Shown here one piece after another: positions 33,480-42,645 of a stretch of 64,000 nt of DNA (position 1 is its first letter; every line of letters begins with the position of its first letter). The stretch spans positions 1,240,001 through 1,304,000 of the forward strand of contig JAFKAC010000013.1 of the NCBI GenBank assembly GCA_025766275.1, read 5' to 3'. This stretch comes from Lactarius indigo. Taxonomy: Eukaryota; Basidiomycota; Agaricomycetes; Russulales; Russulaceae. The translations under genes were made by a program, and so were the position numbers. Below the pieces are notes generated by a model, which searched no databases, had not been told where the DNA came from, and was given only the letters and a program-made list of their open reading frames with translations.

Positions 33480-34093
33480 TGTTGATAAGTGACCCTTGCG
33501 CACTTAGCGGCTCTTACGGACCGGACTTACAGATACGGACTGCTGTAGATTAATTAGGACCGCTTTAGATTAGATTTGATCTGTACAATCTCGGACTTCT
33601 TTATCTATGACATCATGTACAATGACATCATATGGACATATCCAGACCTTTCATTGTACTATGCGTTCTTGTATCTTCCTTTGTTCTCCTTTTGTTCTAT
33701 CCTTATCATGATGTCATTATGATATCACTGACTTCTAGACTCTCCTTGTTCTCTCTGTACTTGTTCTCAGAACGTCCATTCCTTTGTCCGTTTGTAGAAC
33801 AATAACTGTCCTGTAGTACGTGACTTGTGTTACATCCCTTGTATAGTGTCACTCCCAGAAAGTGTATAAGTAGAGTAGCATGTACGCTCCTGGTCCACAT
33901 CAGTTCTCACTGTTTGTGTGCCAGGTAAGCTCCCTTCCCTCCAATGTATAACATCAGTTCTCACTGTTTGTGTGCCAGACTCTTTTGCTTCACCTGCAAT
34001 CTCCCTGTTACACCTCTGCTTCCAGCACTCAAGTATATCTCACCACAGTCTTCTAGCCACTGTGAGTATACTGTTTATGTCTGCTGTTCATCA
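33480..34093 (+). repeat. LTR C2 (copia1 family), + orientation, no target duplication
   Basis: 614 bp, TGTTGATAAG to GTTCATCA. The left flank is element F (TGACA), the right flank is the copia1 coding region (GACCT); they do not match. It appears near-identical to C3 but in opposite orientation. TATAAG at 33865; the intron-like segment occupies 33925-33978. Confidence 0.9.
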
Positions 34094-37000
34094 GACCTCG
34101 TACCCGAGTTCCGTGAGGAAGCTCTGATACCATGCAGCCTGGTTAGCCGCGTCGGTCATGGCCATGTATTCCGCTTCCGTTGTGTTTTGGGCAACAGTCT
34201 TTTGCTTGCGCGAAGACCAGCTTATTGCACCGTTAGCTAGTAGGAACACATAACCAGAGGTGGAGTGGCGGTCATCAGTCTGATCAGCCAGACTGGAATC
34301 AGTGTAGCCATGAAGGCCATCGCCATTGGCGCCATCATAGACAATACGCATATCCGTAGTTCCCACTAAGTAGGATAGGACATACTGCGCAAGTCGCAGA
34401 TGTTGTGGTGAAGGATTCGCTGCGTACTGCGCCAATCGTGACACAGCGAAGGAGATATCTGGCCTAGTGCCAATCTGCACATAAAGCAGACTCCCAATCA
34501 AAGACTGATAGTGGGAAATATCTGAGGCAGTTGCCTGTGACGTATATTTAACCAGGTGCTCGTCAGCACCAGCGGGCAAGGGTGTGTTGTGTGGTGTGGC
34601 ATCAGACATGCCAAAGCGTTCAAGGACATCCTTGATATAGCCAGACTGATCTATTTCAATGCGTCTAAGGGAGCGGTCGCGCACAATGCGCATACCAAGA
34701 TAAGACTCTATCTCCCCGAGATCTGTCATCTCATAGCGTTCAGACAAATCTGACTTCAAACGCTTGATACCACTCAGTGAGGGACCCAGTATAGTGATGT
34801 CGTCAACGTAGACAATAACGAAGAGTGGATCATACCCCTCCCGTTGAGGCATCACATATATGCCAGCATCAGCAAACGTCCGCTTAAAGCCGAGTGCAGT
34901 GAGCACTCCATGGAATTGCAAGTTCCATGCGCGGGAGGCCTGTTTGAGACCATAGATCGCCTTAACCAGGCGACACACCTTCGTCTCAGAGCCAGTGACA
35001 GTGAAACCTTGTGGCTGCTCCATGTAAATCTCCTCATCAAGCACGCCATTGAGAAAAGCAGACTTAACATCCATCTGATGGATGTGCCAGTCCTCCAGCG
35101 CGGCCAACGCCAGAAGTAAACGTAGCGACTCAAATCGTGCGACGGGAGAGAAGGTTTCATCAAAATCTACGCCAGGGATCTGCGTGAATCCCTTAGCCAC
35201 CAAGCGAGCTCTGTAGCGGCCATCCGCTTTGAGCTTAAAGACCCATTTGGATTTTACTGCCTTACGATTAGGCGGGAGATCCACTAACTCCCAAGTCCCA
35301 TTCTTAGCTAGGGCGTCCATTTCATATTGACACGCCTTAGTCCACTCATCTGCAGCTGCAGACCGCATGGCCTCTGCATAGGTTGCAGGGTCTCGGCCCA
35401 CAAAGGCAGCAGCCAATAATTCTGCATACCCCAGACGCCTGCCGCGCCATGCCGCATTGTCCGTATTGTAGTAACGCGGATTAGGGACAGGGGCACGAGC
35501 ACTGCGCCTTGGTGCATTGTCCATCTCGCGCAACAGCTGACTACGCTGTGCACGATCCTCAAATCCCCCAGGCATTTCTGGTGAGGGAGGAGGGACATGG
35601 CGCATAATGCGCGTTGCACTAGGACGCGGCGGGGGTGAAGTAGGAGTGGTCTGCTCACGTTTAGGTGTGGTGGGCAGAGCTGGTAGAGCAGGTGGTGGTG
35701 TGGTAGGGCGTGGTTGGACTTGTGGGGGGTCTAAAAGGTTTTCTACATCCTCCTCCTCACTACTACTGGAGTGTGCAGGGGAGGGGGCTCGCATTGGTGG
35801 TAACGCCGGCGGGTGAGGCACGGCAGTCACTGTTGTGCTAGGCACGACTGGTGGTGAAGGTGTGGGGTGTGTCTCAACACCCTGGAGGGACGGGAAGCTA
35901 CTCTCGTCGAATGTCACATCCCTGGACACTCGAACAGAGCGGGTTGAGCGGTCCCAGAGCTTATAGCCCTTAGATTCGGGCTCAAACCCAATAAGCGTGA
36001 CCTCAATGGCCTTCGCATCTAATTTGCGACGCTTATCAGCGGGTACGTGCATGTACCCCTTGCATCCGAAGACACGAAGATGTGAGACATCAGGCACTTT
36101 GCCAGAGTGCCAGAGCTCATAGGGAGTGCGCCACTTAAGCCCACGGACTGGAGAGCGGTTATAGATGTGCACAGCTGCGCACACCGCATGCTCCCAGAAG
36201 CCTTTAGACATGCCAGCTGTGTGGAGCATGGACATTGCCTTATCCATAATGGTGCGGTTAAACCGCTCGGCTTTCCCGTTGGACTGTGGGGAACCCGGCA
36301 TCGTGAGGTGATGCTCTATTCCTTTCTGCTTAAGAATGTCCTGCGTGACACTCGACATGTACTCGCCACCGCGGTCAGAGTGCAGAGCGCGCAACTTATG
36401 GCCAGACTGGGTTTCACCCCAGGCCAAATACATTTGCAGCGACTTAGCAAACTGATCCTTCGACTTAAGGAAGTGGACCACAGTGAACTTAGTGTGGTCG
36501 TCTATGAAGGTGGCTGTGTACGTTGAGCCTTGCAGGGACTGAGTTTGCATAGGACCGGCGAGGTCACTGTGCACAATCTCAAATTGACGAGTTGTCCTCT
36601 TATTTGAGGACGCAGAAAAGGGTTGGCGAGTGGATTTACCCATCTCACACCCACGGCAGACTGTGTGGGCCATGGTAGAGCTATCTATGTCCATGCCAGT
36701 AGTGGCAGAGGGACCATGCGCCTTTAGCGCCGCAGAGGAGATGTGTCTCATGCGTTGATGCCAGATATCAAGTGTGGCAGCACTTGATTTTGTGTGGGTG
36801 TTGAGGCCAACGCTGGCTGCGTCCAACCAGTAAAGGTTGTCCTCAAGGTAGCCTTTGGCCACACACTTTTGATTGATAGATATTTTAAATGAGCCACTAT
36901 CAAAGGCAATCTCAGCACCTTTTTGTGCTAGGGCGCGCGTCGACAAGAAGCACGTCTTCACCTGTGGTAGGTGTAGCACATTACTTAGGGTGATAGAGAT

Positions 37001-38170
37001 ACCCTGGCTCGTAGTAAAGACGACAGACCCAACACCCACTTGGTCTATTGTGGACTTGTCCCCTAGGCGTACAGTGCCTTTAGTTGGGGTGTAGTCCTTG
37101 AAGTCAGACCGATGTGGTGTAATGTGGTGTGTAGCACCACTGTCCATCATCCAACGCACACGCGAGGCAGCATACAAGGCAACAGAAATAGATTGAGAGG
37201 CCCAGTCTATGGCGGGCTCTTCGACCTCCTTAATGGAGGCAGTGGTAGGTACAAGAATGTGACTATTTGCGGCCTTGTTGCCTGCCTTCTCCTTCTCCTT
37301 TGCGTCAGCCTCATCCTTCTTTTTCTTCCTACAGTCAGGCTTGATGTGGCCCTTTTTGTTGCAATAGTGGCAAGTTAGACCAGAGTGGTCCTTCTTGCCC
37401 TTTTTGCCCGTCGACTTGACGGGGGCCACCTTGTTGAGGGAAGAGCCAGAGGGCCCAGCGCGGCGAGCTTCTTCCGACACTATGCGCGCTATGATCTCAG
37501 CGTGCTTGAGTGTGGAAGGGGCCCCACTGGCAAGGATGGTAGAGGCCAACACCTCATAAGAGGGCGGCAGCGCGTGGAGGAGAATGAGGCAGTATTGGAC
37601 GTCAGAGACACTCATCTGTGCGTTGGAAAGGGCAACCCTAAGCTCATTGAGCTTGGCCAGTTGAGCGGCCATGGGTGCGGAGTCGTCGAGGCGGGCTTGT
37701 GTTAACTGGATCCACAAGTTAAAGATGGTGGTGCTACCCGAAGCACCGGCGTATACGTCTCTCAGCTTGTCCCACTTCGCCTTGAAAGTGGCATAGACAA
37801 TATTGTCCGCCACAAGGGAGTAGACATCTGGTTTTAAGTAAAGGCGGAGGTACGCCTTGGAGCGACGCTGGACTGAGTCCCACTCATCGGTAGTGATACC
37901 AGATGGGGGTGTGTCCAAGGTGAACACATCTTCAGCCTCATGCAACGTGAGGATAGCCTCAATGGTCCCAGACCATTCGTTCCAGCCAGTGCCGTCAAAC
38001 TGGGTGAGGTGGATGCCAGATGGCATGCCAAAGTTGGCACTGTGGGCCTGAGAGAGACGTGTGGAGGGTGTGGACCCAGAAGGAGGAGGGAGTGAGCCTC
38101 CTGCAGAGCCACCAGTGGGGCTGGGAGGAGCACCAGCACCGGCAGCAGGGGTAGAAGATGAACCAGACAT
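34091..38170 (-). CDS. copia1 Gag-Pol polyprotein, RNase H end missing
   Basis: One open frame of 1,359 codons, the only large uninterrupted retroelement frame in the window. Gag with CCHC knuckle CHYCNKKGHIKPDC (267-280); protease MDSGATHHI (about 343); pre-integrase IWHQRMRHIS; integrase triad HSDLAGP (535), HSDRGGE (599) and GKAERFNR (635); Pro-rich linker 765-860; RT QMDVKSAFLNG and VIVYVDDITI (YVDD, 1121); RNase H GYTDSSLADQ and TTEAEYMAM. It stops right after ELGYEV because the TGA comes from the first bases of the inverted LTR C2, so the last ~70-80 residues, with the usual DNQSAI aspartate, are absent. Structural integrity suggests recent activity; this copy is probably RNase H-defective. 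Confidence 0.9.
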   Translation of the reverse strand: MSGSSSTPAAGAGAPPSPTGGSAGGSLPPPSGSTPSTRLSQAHSANFGMPSGIHLTQFDGTGWNEWSGTIEAILTLHEAEDVFTLDTPPSGITTDEWDSVQRRSKAYLRLYLKPDVYSLVADNIVYATFKAKWDKLRDVYAGASGSTTIFNLWIQLTQARLDDSAPMAAQLAKLNELRVALSNAQMSVSDVQYCLILLHALPPSYEVLASTILASGAPSTLKHAEIIARIVSEEARRAGPSGSSLNKVAPVKSTGKKGKKDHSGLTCHYCNKKGHIKPDCRKKKKDEADAKEKEKAGNKAANSHILVPTTASIKEVEEPAIDWASQSISVALYAASRVRWMMDSGATHHITPHRSDFKDYTPTKGTVRLGDKSTIDQVGVGSVVFTTSQGISITLSNVLHLPQVKTCFLSTRALAQKGAEIAFDSGSFKISINQKCVAKGYLEDNLYWLDAASVGLNTHTKSSAATLDIWHQRMRHISSAALKAHGPSATTGMDIDSSTMAHTVCRGCEMGKSTRQPFSASSNKRTTRQFEIVHSDLAGPMQTQSLQGSTYTATFIDDHTKFTVVHFLKSKDQFAKSLQMYLAWGETQSGHKLRALHSDRGGEYMSSVTQDILKQKGIEHHLTMPGSPQSNGKAERFNRTIMDKAMSMLHTAGMSKGFWEHAVCAAVHIYNRSPVRGLKWRTPYELWHSGKVPDVSHLRVFGCKGYMHVPADKRRKLDAKAIEVTLIGFEPESKGYKLWDRSTRSVRVSRDVTFDESSFPSLQGVETHPTPSPPVVPSTTVTAVPHPPALPPMRAPSPAHSSSSEEEDVENLLDPPQVQPRPTTPPPALPALPTTPKREQTTPTSPPPRPSATRIMRHVPPPSPEMPGGFEDRAQRSQLLREMDNAPRRSARAPVPNPRYYNTDNAAWRGRRLGYAELLAAAFVGRDPATYAEAMRSAAADEWTKACQYEMDALAKNGTWELVDLPPNRKAVKSKWVFKLKADGRYRARLVAKGFTQIPGVDFDETFSPVARFESLRLLLALAALEDWHIHQMDVKSAFLNGVLDEEIYMEQPQGFTVTGSETKVCRLVKAIYGLKQASRAWNLQFHGVLTALGFKRTFADAGIYVMPQREGYDPLFVIVYVDDITILGPSLSGIKRLKSDLSERYEMTDLGEIESYLGMRIVRDRSLRRIEIDQSGYIKDVLERFGMSDATPHNTPLPAGADEHLVKYTSQATASDISHYQSLIGSLLYVQIGTRPDISFAVSRLAQYAANPSPQHLRLAQYVLSYLVGTTDMRIVYDGANGDGLHGYTDSSLADQTDDRHSTSGYVFLLANGAISWSSRKQKTVAQNTTEAEYMAMTDAANQAAWYQSFLTELGYEV

Positions 38171-38952
38171 TGGGATGATTTATCTGTCGCCGAGGAGCAG
38201 TCAGCGACAGTGCTTCATAGTTGCAAGACATAAAGATAGAGGGGGTACCACTCCTGTCTGTGATTCTGTAAGGCCAGAACGCTAACGCGTCCTGCCTCCT
38301 GATAGTATGCCAGTGATACAAGGGCTAGGCCCAGGTTGGGAGAGTCCCTTTGCCATACCATGAGCTAGCTGCCAGCCAGGATGTGTCTAAGACACAGCTC
38401 AAATGGTTTGCGTCAGGGGGAAGGTGGAAGGAATGCTTTCAGAGCCCAAGGCTGTCTACCTCAGCCTCCTCGGCCTATTGGTTGCCTCATCGCCACAAGT
38501 GGCTTTACTGAATCCTTTCCCATTGCCGCTACAAGGCAGGTATCTGGTTGCAGAACACCATAGTGGTGAACACCCCCCAGAGCCTGAACCAGGTTTTACA
38601 CTCCCATGGTGAGGAGATCCTGCGCCCAGTGTGGAGCACCAGAGACAGCTGGCGCTAAGCTCCACAATACACAGCCCAGTGGGCCATGCACGCCTGGATA
38701 TTTTGAAGTTAAGGGGCTACCAGACCCAGTCTCCTTGCGCATAGCGCAGGGGCTAGGAAAACAGTAGGGGTGAAAGTAGGACTACTGGGCAGTACATACA
38801 CAGGAGGTTCCTTAGCAGAGACAAGTGGCGCCCCACTGCTCTCTGCCTTGGGCAAGGCTGGTAAGGCCCCAGACAGACCTTAGCCTGGTGTGTCCTCCTA
38901 GGAAGACAGTGACCAGCCAAGTGGAGTGGCTAGGGCACCAGGGCCCATAACC
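38171..38952 (-). other. copia1 untranslated leader
   Basis: About 780 bp between the 5' LTR and the Gag start, with no supported frame. It begins with the primer binding site and probably holds packaging signals. Confidence 0.6.
38934..38952 (-). promoter_or_regulatory. copia1 primer binding site, half initiator-tRNA-Met type
   Basis: GGTTATGGGCCCTGGTGCC on the minus strand follows the LTR without a gap. Its complement GGGCCCATAACC is the anticodon arm of initiator tRNA-Met, the half-tRNA primer known from Drosophila copia. Confidence 0.7.
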
Positions 38953-39566
38953 TGATGAACAGCAGACATAAACAGTATACTCACAGTGGCTAGAAGACTG
39001 TGGTGAGATATACTTGAGTGCTGGAAGCAGAGGTGTAACAGGGAGATTGCAGGTGAAGCAAAAGAGTCTGGCACACAAACAGTGAGAACTGATGTTATAC
39101 ATTGGAGGGAAGGGAGCTTACCTGGCACACAAACAGTGAGAACTGATGTGGACCAGGAGCGTACATGCTACTCTACTTATACACTTTCTGGGAGTGACAC
39201 TATACAAGGGATGTAACACAAGTCACGTACTACAGGACAGTTATTGTTCTACAAACGGACAAAGGAATGGACGTTCTGAGAACAAGTACAGAGAGAACAA
39301 GGAGAGTCTAGAAGTCAGTGATATCATAATGACATCATGATAAGGATAGAACAAAAGGAGAACAAAGGAAGATACAAGAACGCATAGTACAATGAAAGGT
39401 CTGGATATGTCCATATGATGTCATTGTACATGATGTCATAGATAAAGAAGTCCGAGATTGTACAGATCAAATCTAATCTAAAGCGGTCCTAATTAATCTA
39501 CAGCAGTCCGTATCTGTAAGTCCGGTCCGTAAGAGCCGCTAAGTGCGCAAGGGTCACTTATCAACA
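38953..39566 (-). repeat. copia1 5' LTR (C3)
   Basis: 614 bp, correctly oriented for the minus-strand coding region. Right flank TGGTG is element E. Intron-like segment 39121-39068. Confidence 0.9.
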
Positions 39567-39585
39567 TGGTGTACAACAAGCAGTG

Positions 39586-40175
39586 TGTAATGCCACTACA
39601 GGGGCATTAGGTACAACCTGTACCAAGTCAGTCAGAGTTTGGTAGTACAAGCTCAGTGGCTTGACTTCAGTAGAATGGTGCACAAGAATCACAAGGACAT
39701 AAGCCACTCAGATTATAGAGGGGATGCTAAGGTGCAAAGACCTAGCAAAGTTGACAGGATCGCGAGACATGAGGAGCATGATAGTGTTCTGAGTAGACAG
39801 GTGTAGTATTTACACAAGAAGTCTAGTCTACCGTATAAGCTAGATAGAACTAGGTTTAAATACAAGTCAAACTGTATGGCAACTACAAACAGATGGTGCC
39901 ATCACCAGATCAAGGGACAAAGGGGAAGACATAAGAGGAACAAGGTATAGACATAGTTGGAATAAGGGCGAATCACGTGGGGTCGCATGTGAGTGAAAGT
40001 GAGACAGGAACTAGCACATGTCAAGCTTTATCAAAAGAGATCATTGATAAGCAAGGCACACAATAGGAACTGGGTAATTGTAAAGTCTGCATAGTCATAC
40101 AGGGCTCATGAGATATCAGGGAAGAGGATGGTAAAGTAAAGAAAGAACAAGTCCACATAGCAAGAAATCATAACA
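39586..40175 (-). repeat. D 3' LTR
   Basis: 590 bp; on the + strand TGTAATGCC to ATAACA. On the minus strand it is preceded by the purine-rich AAGGGGTAA, directly after the end of ORF3. Nearly identical to the 5' LTR, so D inserted recently relative to its hosts. Confidence 0.9.
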
Positions 40176-40209
40176 TTACCCCTTGTCTTGGCCTGAAGAC
40201 ACCTTGACT

Positions 40210-42281
40210 TCAGGATTCAGGATCCACAAGGTTGTAGACATCCATATCCAAGTCGTTTTCTGGCCATTCCGTCATGTCCATGGGGCAATGATGAGTATGA
40301 AGGAAGAGGAGAGGGCCTTGTGCTCCACACTTGCAACACATCTCATACTGCGGGCATCTGATTTCGTTGTGATTGGCGTTGGAACAGAAGCACCGCCCAC
40401 ACCACCTTCCTTGAGTGGCTGTTGATAAGTGACCTGCACACACTTAGCGGCTCATATGGACCAGACTTGCAGCATGGACTGCTTTAGATTAGATAAATTG
40501 GACCTGTAGATTACATAGATTTGATCTGTACAATCTAGGACTTATCATTGTGTCATATATGACATCACTATACTTCTATGACATCACATGTCTGGACTTT
40601 GCGTTGTACTCAACACCTTTGTACTTTCCTTTGTTCTATACTTATTATGATGTCACTATGATATCATGTAGTTCTGGACTCTTCTTGCTCTCTTTCTCTT
40701 TGTTCTCAAAGTGTCCACTCCTTTGTCCCTTTGTAGAACAATACTGCCTTTGTATTCTGTGACTAGTGTTACTGACGTTGTACTATTGTCACTCTCTGTA
40801 AGAGTATAAGTAGAGTACCATGTATGCTCCTGGTCCACATCAGTTCTCTCACTGCTGTGTGCCAGACACTCTTGCTTTACCTTGCTTGACTCCCTGTTGC
40901 TGCTTTCCAGCCACCCAGCCTATCTCACCACAGTCTCCTTTGTCCACTGTGAGTATGCTATTCTTGTGTGCTGTTCATCAGTGGCAGCCGCAATGGTTGG
41001 CAGGGAGGGTACAGTGAAGGAAGTGGTTGTGTCAGGGGACATCTCTCAACGTATCCATTCTTCTGCTTGCTATGTAGTGATCACCTCCGTGACCATCTCT
41101 GTGTGACGGAAGATGCACTGATGTGACTGATGCTCCTGACTTTGGCAGTGTCAGCAAGCTGGTCTGGGTCTTGTGGGGCAGTCATGTACAAGGTGGTGGG
41201 GGCTGTTGCAGTGGTAGCACCGTCGCCAACAAGGTCTATCTGCAAGCTGAGGAAATTTGACTGGTCCACCACACCTGGGTGAGAAGGGGATAGTGTAGCA
41301 GGAGTGGCGTAGTGGGGTGGGGAGTGCTGTGAGATGGGCATACTTGTCAGCGATGGTGGTGAGGGCTCCCATGTACTGCAGGCATCTTTTAGTACAAGCC
41401 AGCATAAGATCCACTGTGAGTTGTTCTGCCCTAAGCTTTCGGGAATCCTCCTCCAACCTTTCGTGCTTTTCATCCAGCTCCTTCAAGGCTGTGAGTCCCG
41501 TGTGTAGGTGAGTTATTTCGGTGGTGAGTCGTGGGGAATTAAGTTCAATCAGAGTTTTGTTGAGCACACAGGTGCAGATGTCATTGGGATCAAAGAACTG
41601 GAGTTGTTTGGCAGTGAAGGGGGGTGCAGAGATGTTGGGATGCAGAGTAGACAAGTAGACAGTCTCGCCATAGTGTGGTTGTCTAGCTCCCATCACTCCT
41701 ACTACCTCGGTGAATCATTTGCAATAGTAAATATACTTCACAATATTGAATCCACCCTCAGGTAGTGGGATCTGTAGGGGGTAGTATTTAGGCGACCCTG
41801 GGGTGTTTGGGAAAAAGGGGGCACCTGGGTTGTCAGTTTCCTCTACAGGGGTGTCCGGTCTGTTATAGTCAATGGGGGTGTGGACCTGGACAGGGGTGAG
41901 TGGTGTAGGAGGGGATTCTAGTGGTGGGGGTGGTGTGGAAGGTGTTAACAATGGGGGTGATGGTGCCAAGGGTTCAGGTGGTGGTGTAGGGTTTTGGTGA
42001 GGGGGAGGAGTTGGTGAGTATTGGCCTTCTTCAGGTGTGGACAATGTGAGTTCCCCTGGTTCTCGTTCTGGGGAGTGGGGGATGATGGGCATGGGGTCAA
42101 TGGTCATAGTAGACCAGGGAGAGTTGGTGGATGGTGGTGGTGGTGATAATCGTGGGATCCTGGGGATGGTGAATGATAAGTTGGTGATGGCGATGGTTTC
42201 CCCATTGAAAAGGGCAGTGAGTCAAGGGTCAATGTCAAGGACATTGACAAGGGTTGTGTCAGAGACAGGGGTGTTGGCCAT
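40210..42281 (-). pseudogene. D ORF3: Pro-rich, coiled-coil, tandem zinc-knuckle protein
   Basis: Separate frame after Pol: Pol ends at a TAA (42324), and this ORF starts at the ATG at 42281 (MANTPVSDTTLVNVLDID). Without C4 and one target copy it is 1,506 nt, exactly 502 codons. Parts: N-terminal block; Pro-rich region (PPPHQNPTPPPEPLAPSPP); a module resembling the post-chromodomain extension of A/B/K (YYPLQIPLPEGGF, PHYGETVYLSTLHP, LIELNSPRLTTEI); coiled-coil-like stretch (LDEKHERLEEDSRKLRAEQL); then CYHCNSPHHLVHDC and C-HCQSQEHQSHQC, both CX2CX4HX4C, followed after C4 by CFCSNANHNEIRC and another Cys/His cluster. About five stops, mostly TGA. No signal peptide or membrane helix, so not envelope-like. 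Nucleic-acid binding is an inference. Confidence 0.7.
40420..40980 (+). repeat. Solo LTR C4 (copia1 family)
   Basis: 561 bp, target duplication GTGGC (40415-40419 and 40981-40985), inserted between zinc motifs of D ORF3. It lacks the 54 nt intron-like segment; the junction is GCCAG/ACAC at 40865. Confidence 0.9.
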
Positions 42282-42323
42282 GATGTTGTATTGCTTGGGG
42301 CATTGTCTGAGGATGTTCTCTCT

Positions 42324-42645
42324 TTATATCTTTCGTTCAGCCTCTGCAGCAGATGGGTGTAATCGGTAGTAATCTTTGATTGCATCCTGAGCATGTGTTA
42401 GATTGGTCACAGGTTCCCAGGTATTGTCACTTGTGGGAAACCCCTTCCACTTTACCAGGAAGTGGAGTTTATGCCCTTGGCCATGTGCCTGGGCATCTTC
42501 AATTCGCTCCACTTCATACTCCTCTTCCCCATTGATAAGGTCAGGTGGAGGTCAGGTGAAGTTTGTCCCATGCATCTCTGTCTCCTTATATGGCGTGAGA
42601 AGGTTCACATGGAAGACAGGGTGGATTTTCCATGATGTGGGGAGT
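42324..42645 (-). pseudogene. D Pol C-terminus: GPY/F-type region and chromodomain
   Basis: After a GPY/F-type stretch (VFHVNLLTPYKE) comes [31 protein letters not shown] and a terminal helix (HAQDAIKDYYRLHP), a compact chromodomain. It ends at TAA 42324-42326, so unlike A, Pol of D stops soon after the chromodomain. Confidence 0.85.

Noticed and set aside
33706..39340. Identical 64-residue open frames at 33706-33900 (-) and 39146-39340 (+), and paired frames at 33944 and 38812
   Set aside because: They are shadows of the same LTR present twice in opposite orientation; they cover promoter sequence and have no motif.
40210..42281. D ORF3 and the Pol extensions as an envelope gene
   Set aside because: No signal peptide, no membrane helix and no glycoprotein-like cysteine pattern; the Cys/His spacing is that of zinc knuckles.
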